DNA of 64,000 nucleotides from Aquatica leii (GCA_035610365.1 CM069435.1:19457123-19521122); one strand, 5' to 3'. Numbered from the stretch's first letter, positions 31,449-46,300 are shown. A program made the numbers and translations. The notes: a model not told the origin generated them from the letters alone.

Positions 31449-31549
31449 ACAGGCAGCACGTTACGTTTTATTGACGTCAAAATTACGTACGGGACGTCAT
31501 TAAGACGTGTCAACGTCGTCATATGACGTCAGTGTGCTGTCTGGGAAAA
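31449..31549. mobile_element. 100-bp MITE-like unit rich in GACGTC
   Basis: The tips CAGGCAGCAC (left, from 31452) and its inverted counterpart GTGCTGTCTG (right) are imperfect inverted repeats. Inside, GACGTC or close forms occur four or more times (TTGACGTCAA, GGGACGTCAT, TATGACGTCAG). It lies just upstream of the first visible Tgs1 exon. No reading frame. Confidence 0.5.
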
Positions 31550-32693
31550 TGGTAATGTAATAAACAATTTGTTTGTATTAGCTGTGGAATCTTTTACATT
31601 TGTAAGCAACAAAGTTTTCTTTTAATTATCTTAACTTATCTATATTAATTAACAGTGGTGGTAGTAAGAAGCTTCCTAACTAAGTAGGGAAACCTGGACA
31701 ATGTTGGTTGACACTCGTGGACGCCAAAAAGGGGAAAATAAATCCTTAACATGTCCCCCGCATTGAAAGACCAAACTTTCAATAAACACTATTTTTGTTC
31801 TAAGTCACCACCATTTTTCACTACACTAAAGTCTGTTTGGGCAATGCGCAGAGTTTTGTGACTTCCATCATGCGAATCTCTGCAACTCGAACAACATCGT
31901 CGTTGCCATTTGGTTCTTTGATGCAGTTTGGTTAACGTATTCCAGACTGCATCTCACCTAATGTCTGGCCCAGGAACTGTTGCAGAAGACCTCCCGATAA
32001 AGAAAGAAGAAATGCCTCGGGAATTAAAGATGTCTTCGATCTGTACTAATCCTCAAATATAAAAATCACGTTACCTAAAGATCGTGGTAAATGGTTGGTT
32101 AAATTCTTGCCCCCCAAAATGAAGAGTAGACTTAGCATTGGTAAAATTAGTACCGTTGTCTGAACATACTAGAGTAGGTCGCCCACGACTCGATACTAAC
32201 CTCAATTAGATAATAAATGTTTCTGTGGATAAGTCTGTATAAGTATACCAAACACCAAAAACAATTAAATCGTATCAATGCAAATCAAATGAACTATTTA
32301 AAATTGGTAAGTATAGTACAGATCAAGAGTATAAGCAAGTATAAGTGAAGTACATGTGTAGAAACTTACTTAATAGCAAATAAGGTAAATCACCAGCGAT
32401 CGTTGTTTTACAGACAGATTTGGCGTCGTTTGTACCCTCAACTACGTTTATACAAATAACCTTTCGAATAGCTTAATTTTGTGGTTGATCCGGATCGATG
32501 GACCATGAACAAAAATAGTAATGTAATACATAATTTATTTATATTAGCGGTAGAATCTTTTACATTTGTTAATCCATTACATTACATAAGAATTTTAATT
32601 ATCTTAACTTATCTATATTCACTAACTCTGGTGGTAGTAAGAAACGCACAACCCAGTCGCAGGCGCCCAAAAGGGCAAAATAAATGCCTAACA
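31546..32693 (-). mobile_element. Internally deleted BEL/Pao element with both LTRs
   Basis: Direct repeats at about 31546-31755 and 32514-32693 share AATGTAATA, GTAGAATCTTTTACATTTGT, TTTTAATTATCTTAACTTATC and the AAAATAAAT-CCTAACA end. They begin TGTTA on the minus strand. A purine-rich tract (GCGGGGGACA) abuts the downstream copy. The roughly 760-bp interior keeps only part of the integrase (RGRPTLVCSDNGTNFTNA near 32185-32130, then IGRSSATVPGPDIR). Gag, protease and reverse transcriptase are gone. Confidence 0.65.
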
Positions 32694-32754
32694 GTAACCA
32701 AAAGTGAGCATTTTTGAAAAAGTTGGGAAGTAAAATGGGAGTCAAAAAACTTAT

Positions 32755-32935
32755 GGGGTTCGGTTGTTCAAATTAATGCATCTACATTTTATTGATAAGT
32801 TGTTTAATAAAGACATTACGATCACCTTCGACGGAAAGTCGCAAGTAGCGGAAAAAGCTTGTGGCTAATTCCGCTATGTATTATTGACTTGCGCGTGGTA
32901 TTTAATTTACAATAGGTGGTGTAGATGGCGCCACA
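32755..32935 (-). repeat. 3' LTR of gypsy element B
   Basis: Matches 39534-39722 over its length with substitutions and an 8-bp-scale indel. Minus-strand start TGTGGCGCCATCTACACCACC, end near AACAACCGAACCC. A purine-rich tract AGAGAAGTGGG precedes it on that strand. Confidence 0.8.
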
Positions 32936-33000
32936 TTACCCACTTCTCTAGTGAATATGCGAACGATAAAAGTATATAGCACAATTTATAAAAAAATATA

Positions 33001-35895
33001 AGGTGAAGTGGGGTAAATGTGATATAGTTTTTTAATAATTCAGAAACAAACGAATAAAACTTACATTTTTTATGGAACGAAAAATAAATAAAAATTACTC
33101 CATGCTTCAAATACACTTCTTAATCCATTCTAAGACTGACATGTTCCTAGTTCCTTTTTGAAAAATGTTAGGTATTTTTTTTTAAAACGATGTTAAGGTA
33201 TCACATTTACCCCGATGTTTGGGGCAAATGTGAAAATGCGACCTACGTACCAATATAAAAGTTACTCGAAATTAAATGGGGCAAATGTATAACAATTGTA
33301 GTTTTCTTATTAAATTGCTTTTTACAAAATTAAATTATATCAATCGCGCGCAAAGTTATAAACTTTATTCAAAAACTAAAAAATTAACTTTATTTGTAGT
33401 TTAAACAAATATTATAGCAAATGTAAGTACAAATATAAACTTAAATATTTCATTAAATACTCAAGAGAAAAATATGTCTTCCACATTAACAGCCTATGTT
33501 ATAGCCTTCAAATGACACTGAAAATATAAAAGAACCACGTCTATTGATAGTGGGCTTCGGCAAAACCATAACAATATCAGTTTGCTCTACAGTGTCTATA
33601 TCGTCAACAACTGGCCATGAAAATGTATTTTTTGAAAATTTTGCGAACTTAACTACCCAACCTTCATCACATGATTCGGTCACCATTCCAACAAAATGCT
33701 TTATTACTTTCTTGGTGCAATATTTAACTAGCACCCAAGAACTAATGGTTACCGTTTGATCAACATCTTCAGTATTATTCATATTTCCATCTTCAAACTC
33801 TCGCCAAAACTCTCCAGAGTTGTCGGAATCCATATAAGGTGGAGACTCGGGTTCGATATCTTCACTACTTGAAGAAATTGATGGTTTTTTCCTAATTCTC
33901 TTGGCTGGTTTTGACTGCCCTGTTTCTTTTACTTGTTGTGGTTTTATAAGTCTTTCTTTTAGTCTATCCAATGCCTCTTCTGAAGTTAATAATTCATAAC
34001 CAGGACACACTTTTGATTTTTTTTGTTGTTCTGGTCTAGGTGCTTGGCGAACTGCGGACAGTAACAAGTTATCGAATGATGTACTAGCACTGGGTTCGTC
34101 TCTCGCTTGTTCTCCTTCTTTCGAAGTAGTAGCCACTGCAGCGTCATTTGCCATTGAATTTTCATTAAAGCTACAGCGTTTGTAGCCACCATGACTTCCT
34201 CGATGTGCTCATTATTTTTCAAATCATTCCACCTTTTCAGAGCTTCCGGTGAAAAAACTTGCTCTGGTATAACATATTTATTAAGTGGTGAAATTCCGCC
34301 TTTCCGGAAGCCACTCTTTATAACCTCCGTTGAAATACCTTTCCAGGTTTCACAGAGAAACTGTGAAAATATTTTCTTTGGCAATTTCTGGCCCACATGC
34401 TGTCGTTGCCAAGCTATTAACTTTTCATCCCATTTTAATTTAAAAGGCCGAAAGACAGAAATGTCCAAAGGTTGTAGTAGATGGCTACTATGCGGGGGTA
34501 GTTTTAATATTGTTATATTATTCTCAATTGCTGCTTCAAGTATTTCCAAAGTTACATGGGTTGAATGACCATCATAAATTATCAGGACAGGACGTTCTGG
34601 ACCAAGTGCTGGAATCAACGTTTTTAGGAAGTAGTTAGTAAAAATGTCACTCTCCATCCAGCCTTTTTGCTAGCAGCATAAACGGTGCCAGGGTAATCTT
34701 GTTTGGGAGGAGCAAGCCACTGGTCCCACAAGTGTTTACCTTTATATATTATTAATGGTGGAGCTTTACCACCAGCTGCATTGCACATCAAGAGAATGGT
34801 TGTGTTTTCTTTACCTGGAGAACTTATTGTCCTGGAAGACGGTTTGTTAACTGCACCGACCACTTTAGATTTTCTCGGGTCTATGCTTAAACTGCTTTCG
34901 TCTAGGTTCCATATCCTATGGGGCTTGTCCAGAAGCTGAAGCTCTATCATAGTTTTTTCCAATAGGTCAAAGTAGGCGTAAATTACAAATGGGTCTAATG
35001 CTTTCTTCCTAGCATATTCCACATTTTGTGGGATCTTGAGGCTCATATTATGGCGTCGCTTGAAGTTAAGGAACCAATCCTCACCAGGTACTCCATCTTT
35101 AAAATTTGTTTTGATTTCATTTTCCCTTACAAACTTGCCAACCACTTCAAATACTTCTTTCTCGACAAACCGAACCCCACTTTTTCTAGTGTCTTCAAGC
35201 CATTGGCTAACTTCACTTCTTCTGCGATTGGAATATTTGTTGGACGACCTTTATTCTCTTGTTTGTTTCCCCGAATACCTTTAACACGACTGTACAGGGT
35301 TACATAAGGTATTTTAAATTATTTACAAGCCCCATATATCGTTATTCGTCCTACCTTCACTTCATTTATCGCTAAAGTTAAGTCTTCCTTCGAATATTTA
35401 ATATCAGATGCATTTCTTTTTTTAATATACGTTCGCACCATGGTGTATCTAGAACAATGGGGTAAATGTATTACATACATCACAATTGCCCCAAATTCAC
35501 ATTTGCCCCTAAAAGCATTTCTTACGGGGCAAATGTGACATAATAACAAAAAATACATCAACGTGATTGTTTAGTCATAATCATTTGTACACACTCTATA
35601 GAACTATAAAGAATCAGTTGTAAAACATTAAATTAGACTTACCTCAGAAAATATGAATTTTACTTCAAAATGTGTAAACACGTGTAATCTAGAATATTGG
35701 GTTATGTTATGACTAATAGTTGACTCGCCACTTGCAGCTGTACTGGATGGAATATGGTTGCGCTCTAGTATTGGGCTTATTATTATGCAAGTTTAAAGAG
35801 TTGTACGGTAGATGGCGGTACTAGTAATAAATTGGCATTAAATTTGTGAACCATTATCACATTTGCCCCATTATCACGTTTACCCCACTTCACCT
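33001..35895 (-). mobile_element. pogo-like DDE transposon with psq-type helix-turn-helix
   Basis: Terminal inverted repeats of 24 bp with one mismatch (AGGTGAAGTGGGGTAAA...) at 33001 and 35895, flanked by TA on both sides, the target duplication of the Tc1/mariner/pogo superfamily. Near both ends, motifs of the type GGGGCAAATGTGA recur in either direction, probably transposase binding sites. The transposase is on the minus strand and is broken. Confidence 0.9.
33486..35441 (-). pseudogene. pogo/jerky-type transposase, disrupted
   Basis: Start MVRTYIKKRN at 35441, opening a Pipsqueak-type helix-turn-helix, with a stop at 35321-35319. Then a CENP-B-like DNA-binding segment with EDWFLNFKRRHNMSL. 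The catalytic core has the three expected acidic positions in WNLDESSLSID, LIIYDGHSTHVT and LLQPLDISVFRPF. The C-terminal tail (34154-33486) is serine-rich, then basic (PAKRIRKKP), and ends in a compact WVLVKYCTKK-GWVVKFAK segment. Frame breaks lie near 35270, 34655 and 34150. It is recently inactivated, since nearly the whole sequence can still be read. Confidence 0.85.
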
Positions 35896-38800
35896 TACAC
35901 AAATATTTGAAAGTACACTATGACGTCGTGTATCTTGCTGCGATATTTTTCAGGAATCGCACCGTTCTCCCGGATTTAGTCTTATTTTCTTCTGTGGCGC
36001 TACTGTTTTCTGTCGCCTCTGGTTATCGGCTTAAAGTTCTTGTTGTTCCATGTTAGCTTCACTTTTGTTTTGTCCATGACAATCGGCTTTGTTTGTTTCT
36101 ATATGTGCACTCTTGAGGCGATCTATAGATATTTCCTGTTGCTTTCCTTTGATTGACACAGTAAAATGTTTGTCGGCCGTTTAAAGAACTTGAAATGGTC
36201 CATCATATCGGTTTTTTAATGCTCCTTGTACTCCATCAGCGCGAACAAAAACACATTTTTGCAGTATGTAGGTCTTTTAGAACGTATACCTGCCGGTTGC
36301 TATGGTTACTAGCTCGTGTGTATTGGATTTTCTGCATGCGGGCTTCCAGTTCACCTACGAAGTTGGTACCTGCTGTTGCGCTTCTATCATCAGTGGATTG
36401 TTCGATGAGGTCATAGGGAAGTCTTAGTCTTGTACCATATACCAATTGGGATGCTGTTGAACCAATATCTTCTTTCAGGTCACATCGTATACCAAATAAT
36501 ACTAATGGTAACGCTTGTACCAAAGAAACATCGTGACTTTTCAGGACTGCTTTTAATCGTCTGGTTCTACCAATCTATTAGAGAGCGGGTGAAAAGCTAT
36601 CGTTCGTACTCTTTGGATGCCGAGTATGTTTCTCTTTGATGTAGATAAGGCGGATTCGAATTGAGTTCCTCTGTCTGTTGTTACTTTGGCTGGGACCCCA
36701 AACTGGGATATCCAATTCTCAACAAAAGCTCTTGCACAAGTTTCAGCTGTAATATTCCTGATTGGGATTGCTTCCGGACAACGAGAGAATCGGCCTATTA
36801 TCGTCAAAATGTCCTGAAATCCTTCCGATTGTGGCAGTGAGCCTACAATATCCATATGCACGAGCATCAATATCACTGAATGTACCTAGAGGCGCTTGTA
36901 TGCTTATGCACTTTCGTTTTTGACAGCTGATACAGGTTTTAACCATCTTTCCTCATACCAGGCCAGAAGTACTTCTCAGTTATCTGTTTTACAGTACTCA
37001 TTGCCCCTGGATGCGCAAGGTTGCCTATTAGGTCGAAAACATTGTTTCTGTATATTTTAGGTACGTATAAACGATTTCCGAATGAAGTTTCGTTCCAGTG
37101 TGTCCTGTATGGCAGAGGGATCTCCAATTTAACGAACGTATACTTACTGTCTCGTTGCAGCTATGCCAGCGCCCTGACTGCCTCTTGTGCCAATGAAAAA
37201 AATTGAAATCAAATTGGCTGATAAAAAAAGATTCAATTCGTGACAATGAAACGGCTGGTAGATTCTCCTTGCCTTGAATATACTGGATATCAGTGCTGTA
37301 TTGGGATATGAAGTTCAGTTGACGAACCTGCCTTGGAATAGCTTTCTCTGGTTTTTTTTTGTGAAAGGCAAACACAAGCGGCTTGTGGTCACAATAGATG
37401 GTAACATCTCTTCCTTCTAGTAGATGTTGAAACTGCATAATTGTTTTATAGATCGCCAACAGTTCTCTGTCATATGTACTATAGTTTTGTTCTGCTGACG
37501 TCACTTTTTAAGAGAAGAATGCGATTGGTCGTTGTGAATTATTTTTGAATTGCTGGATTACACCTCCGATTGCTAGGCTTGGGACATCCGTGGCGATGCT
37601 TAATTTGCAGCTGCTTTTCGAGTATGCAAAAGTGACCAAATCTTCATTACATTTGTTGCAAGCTAGAACTGCTTCCTGCCGTTGTAACTGTTTTGAAGTT
37701 TTTGGGAAAATTAACTTCGTTTATAGCATTGACTTTTTCTGAGTGGTTTGATACCTCCAGGTGAGATCTCGACTCCTAGAAAATTTATATGGCTAACCTC
37801 AAAAATGCATTTGGTTGGATTGGTCACGACACCATGGTGGTTTAGTCTTTGGAGAACCTGGTTCGCATGTATTAGGTGCTCATCGTGGGACTCGGATGCT
37901 ATTAAAATATCGTCCAGGTATGAAGTTCTCAAGAATTTAAATTGTCCAAAGGGGATGCAAATAGCAGTCTTCGCTCTATCGGTGGGATTGATTGAAATTT
38001 GGTAATACGCTTTTACAAAATCAATAAAAGTGAAAATTTTCTTTCCGCATAGGTTGTGGGCAAAATCTTGAATATGTGGAATCGGGTATCGATTTGAAAC
38101 TGTCTTCGCATTCAATTGTCGAAAATCTCCACACGCTCTCCAACCGCCAAATTTTTTTAAACCAAATGAAGTGGGCTTGTCGAGTGTAAGGACGATGGCT
38201 GTATTATTCCAGCATCCAACATAGCTTCCAATTCTTGACGTGCTATGCGGTACTTATCTGGTGCAAGTCTACGAGGCTTGTTATATACAAGGGGTCCAGT
38301 TGTATCTATGTGGTGCAACACATTGCGTCGCGGTTCCTGCAGCTTACTTGTAAGCCTGATAACATCAGCGTATTTCCGGCTTTTGGTGTACCTCGCTTGT
38401 TCAGATCAATGCATGGATACTTTGTTTCATTAGACACTCCACACTTAGGTTAGTATGTACGTCAAGGAGTTTTTTGTTTGCCACATCCACCACTAACTTA
38501 CAACATTTTAGAAAATCTGTTCCTAAGATAGCATCTGTTATATCGGCTATAACAAATGTCCAAGAGAAAGTTCTACGTAGTCCTAAATCTAACGTTATTG
38601 TTTTTTCCACCACTCGCGGATTGCAGTACCAAAATGCCTAGTTTTAAACTGTGCTGGAAGTACACTCAAGTCAGCACCTGTATCCACTAAAAGGCTACGG
38701 TTACACCTGCGTTGGTGTCAAGTTTTTTTGATCATACGAAGATGACTGTCTGCACTTTCGGAATTGTGCCCCAAACTTCGAGTGATACCAACAGTAACCG

Positions 38801-39533
38801 TCAGCTGATGAACAGAGCGTTCTTTAGTTTTGCTTCTGCTGAAATTTCTATGACGGCTAGAACTTCTTTGTCTATGTATTTGTTTTTCCAGACCATCGAT
38901 CCTCTTCATAAGCTCCAATGTTTCGCCGCCATTTTGTGCTGCGTTTGATGTGGTACTGGTAGAAGCTCAGGGACTCGTTGAGATGGTAGCAGTGGTGGAA
39001 TGCGTTTCCAGCTGGACCGTTATTGGAGCAATGGCGGACGGCGTGATTTCGATTAATTTGTCAGTTATACTCACAGGCATTTGTTGCAAGAAAAGCTCCT
39101 TGATAATTTCTTCGTCTATTGCTTGTGTATTCACTAGCGATTTCATGTGCCTTAATAATTGCGACGGCTTTCGATCTCTAATTCAGGCCCAGCAAAAGTT
39201 GTTTTAATTTTTGCGTTTCTGTGAGGAATGTTCTGGCTATAATTGCCTTCTTTAAATTTTTGCAAGGTTTGTCTCCTGGCGGCTTTGTGATGTCGGAAAC
39301 TTCGCCCGCAATTTCCGGTAGCACGTAGTAAAATTTAGTTTCCTCGCGGGCGATTTTTGGAGAAGCTAAATTGAATTTTGCTTCGGCCATTATGAACCAT
39401 AGTCCACTTTATTACCCCAGAATGGAGGCAATGTTACGGTTGTGGCAACGATTTGAGTTGTAGGTGCAACTTGAACAGCTTCAGGTTCTTCGCGATTTTA
39501 TAATAAAAATAATTCACCCGGGCCGCCAATTAT

Positions 39534-39722
39534 TGGGTTCGGTTGTTCAAAATAATGCATCTACACTTTATTGATAAGTTTTCTAAGGCACTTACATTCG
39601 TACATTACGATCACCTTCGACGGCAACGCGCAAGAGGCGGAAAAAGCTTGTGGCTAATTCCGCTGTCTTATTGACATGCGCGTGGTATATAATTAACAAT
39701 CGGTGGTATAGATGGTGCCACA
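39534..39722 (-). repeat. 5' LTR of gypsy element B
   Basis: A 189-bp LTR beginning TGTGGCACCATCTATACCACC on the minus strand and ending AACAACCGAACCCA. It contains an AATAAAGTGTAGATGCATTA-type polyadenylation stretch. Confidence 0.8.
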
Positions 39723-40506
39723 AACGGTAAAAATGCGCAAAGAAAAGGTCGTTAGCATCTTTTGAATTAGGCGATGGATTATACCAAAAAAAAAACTGCG
39801 ACATGATCCAAAGAACGCGTTGATTTAAAAACTTACACGAGGTTTAGTCGAGCAGTATGTGTAGAATTATTTAAACTTATTCGCCACATTACGGCAAAAA
39901 GAAAATATAATTGATAGCATACCTAAGGAATGTGCCCTTTTTATAGAAGACCACTACTAAGACTACTTAATATTGATATCCAATCGACAATGAAATGTAG
40001 GGCTCGTGACTTTACAGAAAAAACCATCAAACATGTTTTAATTGCGACTGGTTCAGAACTGTGCCTCCTAATAAATATACTTAAATTTTACCGGATGCTA
40101 AAGAAACAAAAAATAGAGTAAAAGTTGTATGTCAACCATAAGAAAAGCAAGTGCATTCCCAGAAACACACAAAAAATCTTGTGCCTTGCCATTAAAATCA
40201 AAATAAAGTACCAACTAAACTTTTTTTAAATTTAAAAGAAGTATTGTGTTCAATTTGTAATTAGTAATAGTATAACGAAACTTCTGGTTGCATAGTTCAA
40301 ATTTTTTGTAATAAATACTACAAATCCGAGCAAATATGTCCCTTCAAAAATTTGAATTAGATTTATATCAATCCCAGTTTCTCATAAAAATAATTAGAAT
40401 TGAATTAATAACATTTGTTATTCTGCAACATTCTCCTGCTTTGGACTTACGATTGGCGCAAATTCAAGTAATTCAAAATGCAATAAATAAAACAGAAAAA
40501 ATCTAC
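39723..40506. other. Gap between gypsy B and Greatwall, no gene
   Basis: AT-rich, non-coding, with no repeat I recognise elsewhere in the window. Confidence 0.4.
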
Positions 40507-40512
40507 TTTATT
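40507..40512 (-). terminator. Polyadenylation signal of Greatwall
   Basis: AATAAA on the minus strand 53 nt after the stop codon. This implies a very short 3' untranslated region. Confidence 0.6.
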
Positions 40513-40564
40513 ATCTTATATGCTAAACAAAATTGAATGTACAATTAAATACAATTATTAATAA

Positions 40565-42193
40565 TCACAAGTCTAGATTAGACAGATTAAAATTTAATAA
40601 CTCGTTTCTAGCTTGAAAATAACCAGTATCAGTCATATCTTCAGGATCGGGCACGAACGGTGGCTTTGCTGATAACAAATTGTCCCAATCGTTGCCTTCA
40701 AACACACTCATTTGTTTAACTTCGTTAGCAGCTGGTCGCAAAGCGGGATCGGGATTTAATAATTGTTCGATCGCGTCAACAGTGTTACTAGAAAGTGCCT
40801 CGTCTTCTGTTGGCCAGTCAATATTCCGCTCCAAAATATTACTAAAAACTTGTTGGGGAGTATCATCATTAAAAGGAGGTATCCCAGTTACAAATTCATA
40901 AAAACATACTCCTAAAGCCCACCAGTCTACCGAGCAATTATGACCCACCCCTAGTAGCAATTCAGGTGCAAGGTAATCAGGAGTACCTAGAATGCGTTTA
41001 TCAGAACTCCATTGACCACGACGTACCGATTTAGGTGTTCTATATGGTGTTCGAGGAGTTTTGGGTGTCATAGTACTTTGTACAGGACTAATAAAATTTT
41101 CTTTATTCTCATAAGTACTACCTTCGGCTGGATTTTTTGATTCATTCAATTCAGGTAACTCAAATCTTGTTACTTTTCCGTTTTCTAATTTTTTATGAGA
41201 AACTGGTGTACTAAAAGTAACTCCTTTTATTGAATTGTCAGATTGTAGTAGAAGAATTTGCATTTCTCCAGTTAAGCCTGTGCGAATGTAAGCCTTTCGA
41301 CTTTTAGGCGATTGTGAATTATATTTACGTTTTCGGTCTTCTCTAGGTACTGTACAACATGGATTTGTTTTTCGACTTACAGGAGAATTTGTGCAAAAAT
41401 TGTCGGCATCTTCAGATGGCTCTTCTAAACTACCACAATTTGAACATGTATGGTAGGAACTACTTGATTCGGGTAGAACTTCTGCTGATAAAAATGGAAT
41501 TATACCTGATAAGGCAGAATTATCTTCAACAAGTGTTTGTACTTCTGAAGAGTCTGCTAAATAGGTGCTGTTTTCAATGCGATTATTACCAGAACCAAAG
41601 GTAAAGTGGGAAGTTAAACTTAGTAGTTGACCAGGTGTTCGTAAGCATAAATTAGGGGTCCAGTTTTGGAAATCAGAAATTTCTAAGTCTCGGTGTATGT
41701 GGACTTGAGATAAACCAAAATCCGTTAGTTTTACATGGCCTTCTCTAGACAACAACATGTTATCAGGTTTTATGTCACGATGTGTGATCCCGTGCTTGTG
41801 TAAATATTCTAAAGCTAAACACATTTCAGCTATATAAAAAGCTGCCATATTTTCATCAAAAAATCCATAGACACTAAGTAAAGATTTTAAGTCACCACCA
41901 ACCATATACTCCATAATCAAGTATATCGAAGATGCACTTTGTAATGAATAAAACAATTGTACGCAAAATTTGCAATTGGTTAGTGCCAAGGCATTACGTT
42001 CGTTAACAACTTGCGACACCATGTTTTTGTTAATCATATCAGTTTTTTTCATTACTTTTATTGCATATAAAACATTTGAATTTGTTTTTTTGAAACCCAA
42101 AAAAACTTTACCAAACGCACCTCTACTAATAGGTTTTATAATAGAAAAATCACTAATACTAGGCGGTTTCGCCCCAATTTCATTATCGTTCAT
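40565..42193 (-). CDS. gwl: Greatwall/MASTL mitotic kinase, single exon
   Basis: 542-residue AGC-family Ser/Thr kinase. Greatwall, activated by CDK1, phosphorylates endosulfine/ARPP19 so that PP2A-B55 is inhibited and mitotic phosphorylation persists. The N lobe has RGAFGKVFLG (24-33) and Lys46. HRDIKPDN (138-145) and DFG (158-160) follow. The kinase is then interrupted by a long non-conserved middle region (about 163-395), which is the family hallmark, and resumes with LGTPDYLAPELLLG and DWWALGVCFYEFVTGIPPF. The middle region is short: animal Greatwall proteins are usually 800-900 residues. It contains TPKTPRTPYRTPKS, a cluster of proline-directed sites suited to CDK phosphorylation. The gene has no introns, unlike its neighbours. 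It lies 1.0 kb downstream of Cdk1 copy B on the same strand. Confidence 0.93.
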   Translation of the reverse strand: MNDNEIGAKPPSISDFSIIKPISRGAFGKVFLGFKKTNSNVLYAIKVMKKTDMINKNMVSQVVNERNALALTNCKFCVQLFYSLQSASSIYLIMEYMVGGDLKSLLSVYGFFDENMAAFYIAEMCLALEYLHKHGITHRDIKPDNMLLSREGHVKLTDFGLSQVHIHRDLEISDFQNWTPNLCLRTPGQLLSLTSHFTFGSGNNRIENSTYLADSSEVQTLVEDNSALSGIIPFLSAEVLPESSSSYHTCSNCGSLEEPSEDADNFCTNSPVSRKTNPCCTVPREDRKRKYNSQSPKSRKAYIRTGLTGEMQILLLQSDNSIKGVTFSTPVSHKKLENGKVTRFELPELNESKNPAEGSTYENKENFISPVQSTMTPKTPRTPYRTPKSVRRGQWSSDKRILGTPDYLAPELLLGVGHNCSVDWWALGVCFYEFVTGIPPFNDDTPQQVFSNILERNIDWPTEDEALSSNTVDAIEQLLNPDPALRPAANEVKQMSVFEGNDWDNLLSAKPPFVPDPEDMTDTGYFQARNELLNFNLSNLDL

Positions 42194-43215
42194 TTCTATT
42201 GTTTAGCGCTCAATTTTAATATACATTTTACTTTGAATTGCACAAATACATTTGAAATTTGTTTAAATCTTAACGTTAACGACTTTGTCAGATGTCAGAA
42301 ATAAGCATTAACAACTTACCAGGTAAAAACCCTGCTGCACAAACAATAAATATTTTGAGGTAAATCGTTTCTGTAAAAATGAAATTCGGCCAAAGCAATC
42401 CACCTAAAGTCACACATAACTAATTATAATACATAATATAACGTCACTTTTTTTTAAATAGCCGATTTTCTAATTATTTTTATTAATAAAGCAGAAAGTT
42501 ACTAAATGTTCTATCAAAACGCCATTTTGCTTAAGTTGGTATTCATTCAAATTGTTATTCAGTTTTGGCCGCGTTCTCCTATTCATTTGGCAAACGGATT
42601 AAGCACTATAGAGAATGCTTGATCAACCAAATGCGAATGATACGAAAGTATCTTTAAACCAAAATTTAAACTATGAAAAACTAGAGCCTTGGTGTAATAA
42701 TAGAGCTAAATATAATCGCAGAGGCTTCATTATTCAAATTCGTCGGCTTTCATCATATATGTACGTTCAATACAAAAAAACTGAGTTGTAGCAGTCATCT
42801 AGAGCTAACCCAAGAAAATCGAACAGCATCATAACGAGACGACGATAAGAAAGCCAATTTAATTTTTAAACAGAACTAATTGTAGTCTACAAGCTTCACA
42901 TTCTCTTTGTATACGTGTTTGTCTACATCAGTCTAAACTACACTATCATACATAATTCATAAAATAGACAATTACTTGTGACTTTAAAGAGCAAATACAC
43001 TTATTGCAAAAATACTTTTATTATAAAATTATATTTACAATTAATATTTTTCGAATTTTCTTACCTATAAGAAAAAGTTCAATTTTAAACGCTGAAACAA
43101 ATACAACCTTAAGAAAACTATCCGTAAAAACGATAAAAACCTACACAAAAATTACAAATTTGTGTACAAAATTTGGTTTAGAAAATCTTAAACTATAAAA
43201 CAATGAGATCGGTGC
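42194..43215. other. Intergenic between Greatwall and Cdk1 copy B
   Basis: Holds the Greatwall promoter and the 3' end of Cdk1 copy B. AT-rich and non-coding; no TATA box or repeat is convincing. Confidence 0.4.
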
Positions 43216-45780
<2,565 letters not shown>

Positions 45781-45839
45781 ATTTGCTAACAGAATATAAC
45801 ACAGATCATGTACACTGCATTCTCAAAAAGTGTACCGTA

Positions 45840-46300
45840 GATTAAGGCCAATATATTAAATAATGTTACTGATGGAACAAAAAGTGTACTAAGACTTATT
45901 GTGCGTTCGTTCTTTTTACGCAACAAACCACTAACAGTACAGAAAGTTATGACTTGCATTAATGAAAATGAGAATATGAAAAACTTTAAAGTAACTACGT
46001 TACAAAAATTATTGAAAGAATTTGGGTTAAACAAAAAAAGTGTAGTGATTGTAATGTGTTATTTTACAGACACAGAAATCGCAACAGTATGTTACTTGAA
46101 AAAGAATGATCACATCGTGAAGATGACGATTCCTTCGCGAAATCAGAAAGTATAGGAAAGAAGACAAGAAAACAACCGTTGATGTGGACTACAAATTTTT
46201 TTTTAAAACGTTTGAGCATCTTGTATGAATCGACCGTAAGGTGGTTGCAAAGGATGTTTAGAGTCGTCATGGCGTACAAACATCAGTAGTAGCAAGATTT
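45840..46300 (+). mobile_element. Tc1/IS630-type transposase relic
   Basis: The plus strand encodes SFFLRNKPLTVQKVMTCIN, then ENMKNFKVTTLQKLLKEFGL and KKSVVIV. This resembles the N-terminal helix-turn-helix part of a family of insect DDE transposases in which LxxLLKELGF precedes the catalytic domain. Later parts are in broken frames. No terminal repeats were identified. Confidence 0.5.

Larger units (their letters stand above)
32755..39722 (-). mobile_element. Ty3/gypsy retrotransposon B, decayed, split by a pogo-like element
   Basis: LTRs at 39534-39722 (5') and 32755-32935 (3') bracket a minus-strand element. After the 5' LTR a primer-binding-site-like TGGCGGCCCGGGTG follows. Pieces in order: gag region about 39390-38718; protease-like ADITDAILGTDFL (38613-38401); reverse transcriptase with YLDDILIASESHDEH (38115-37711); RNase H with YDRELLAIYKTI and DHKPLVFAF (37504-37200); integrase zinc region ENYFWPGM-type near 36950; integrase core with VTTDRGTQFES (36876-36553); integrase tail (36523-36236). 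Stops and frameshifts separate most pieces. The LTRs differ at many sites, so the copy is old. The pogo-like transposon at 33001-35895 lies between the integrase and the 3' LTR. Confidence 0.85.

Noticed and set aside
33544-34939. Plus-strand frames inside the pogo-like transposon
   Set aside because: Antisense to the transposase domains, with no homology of their own.
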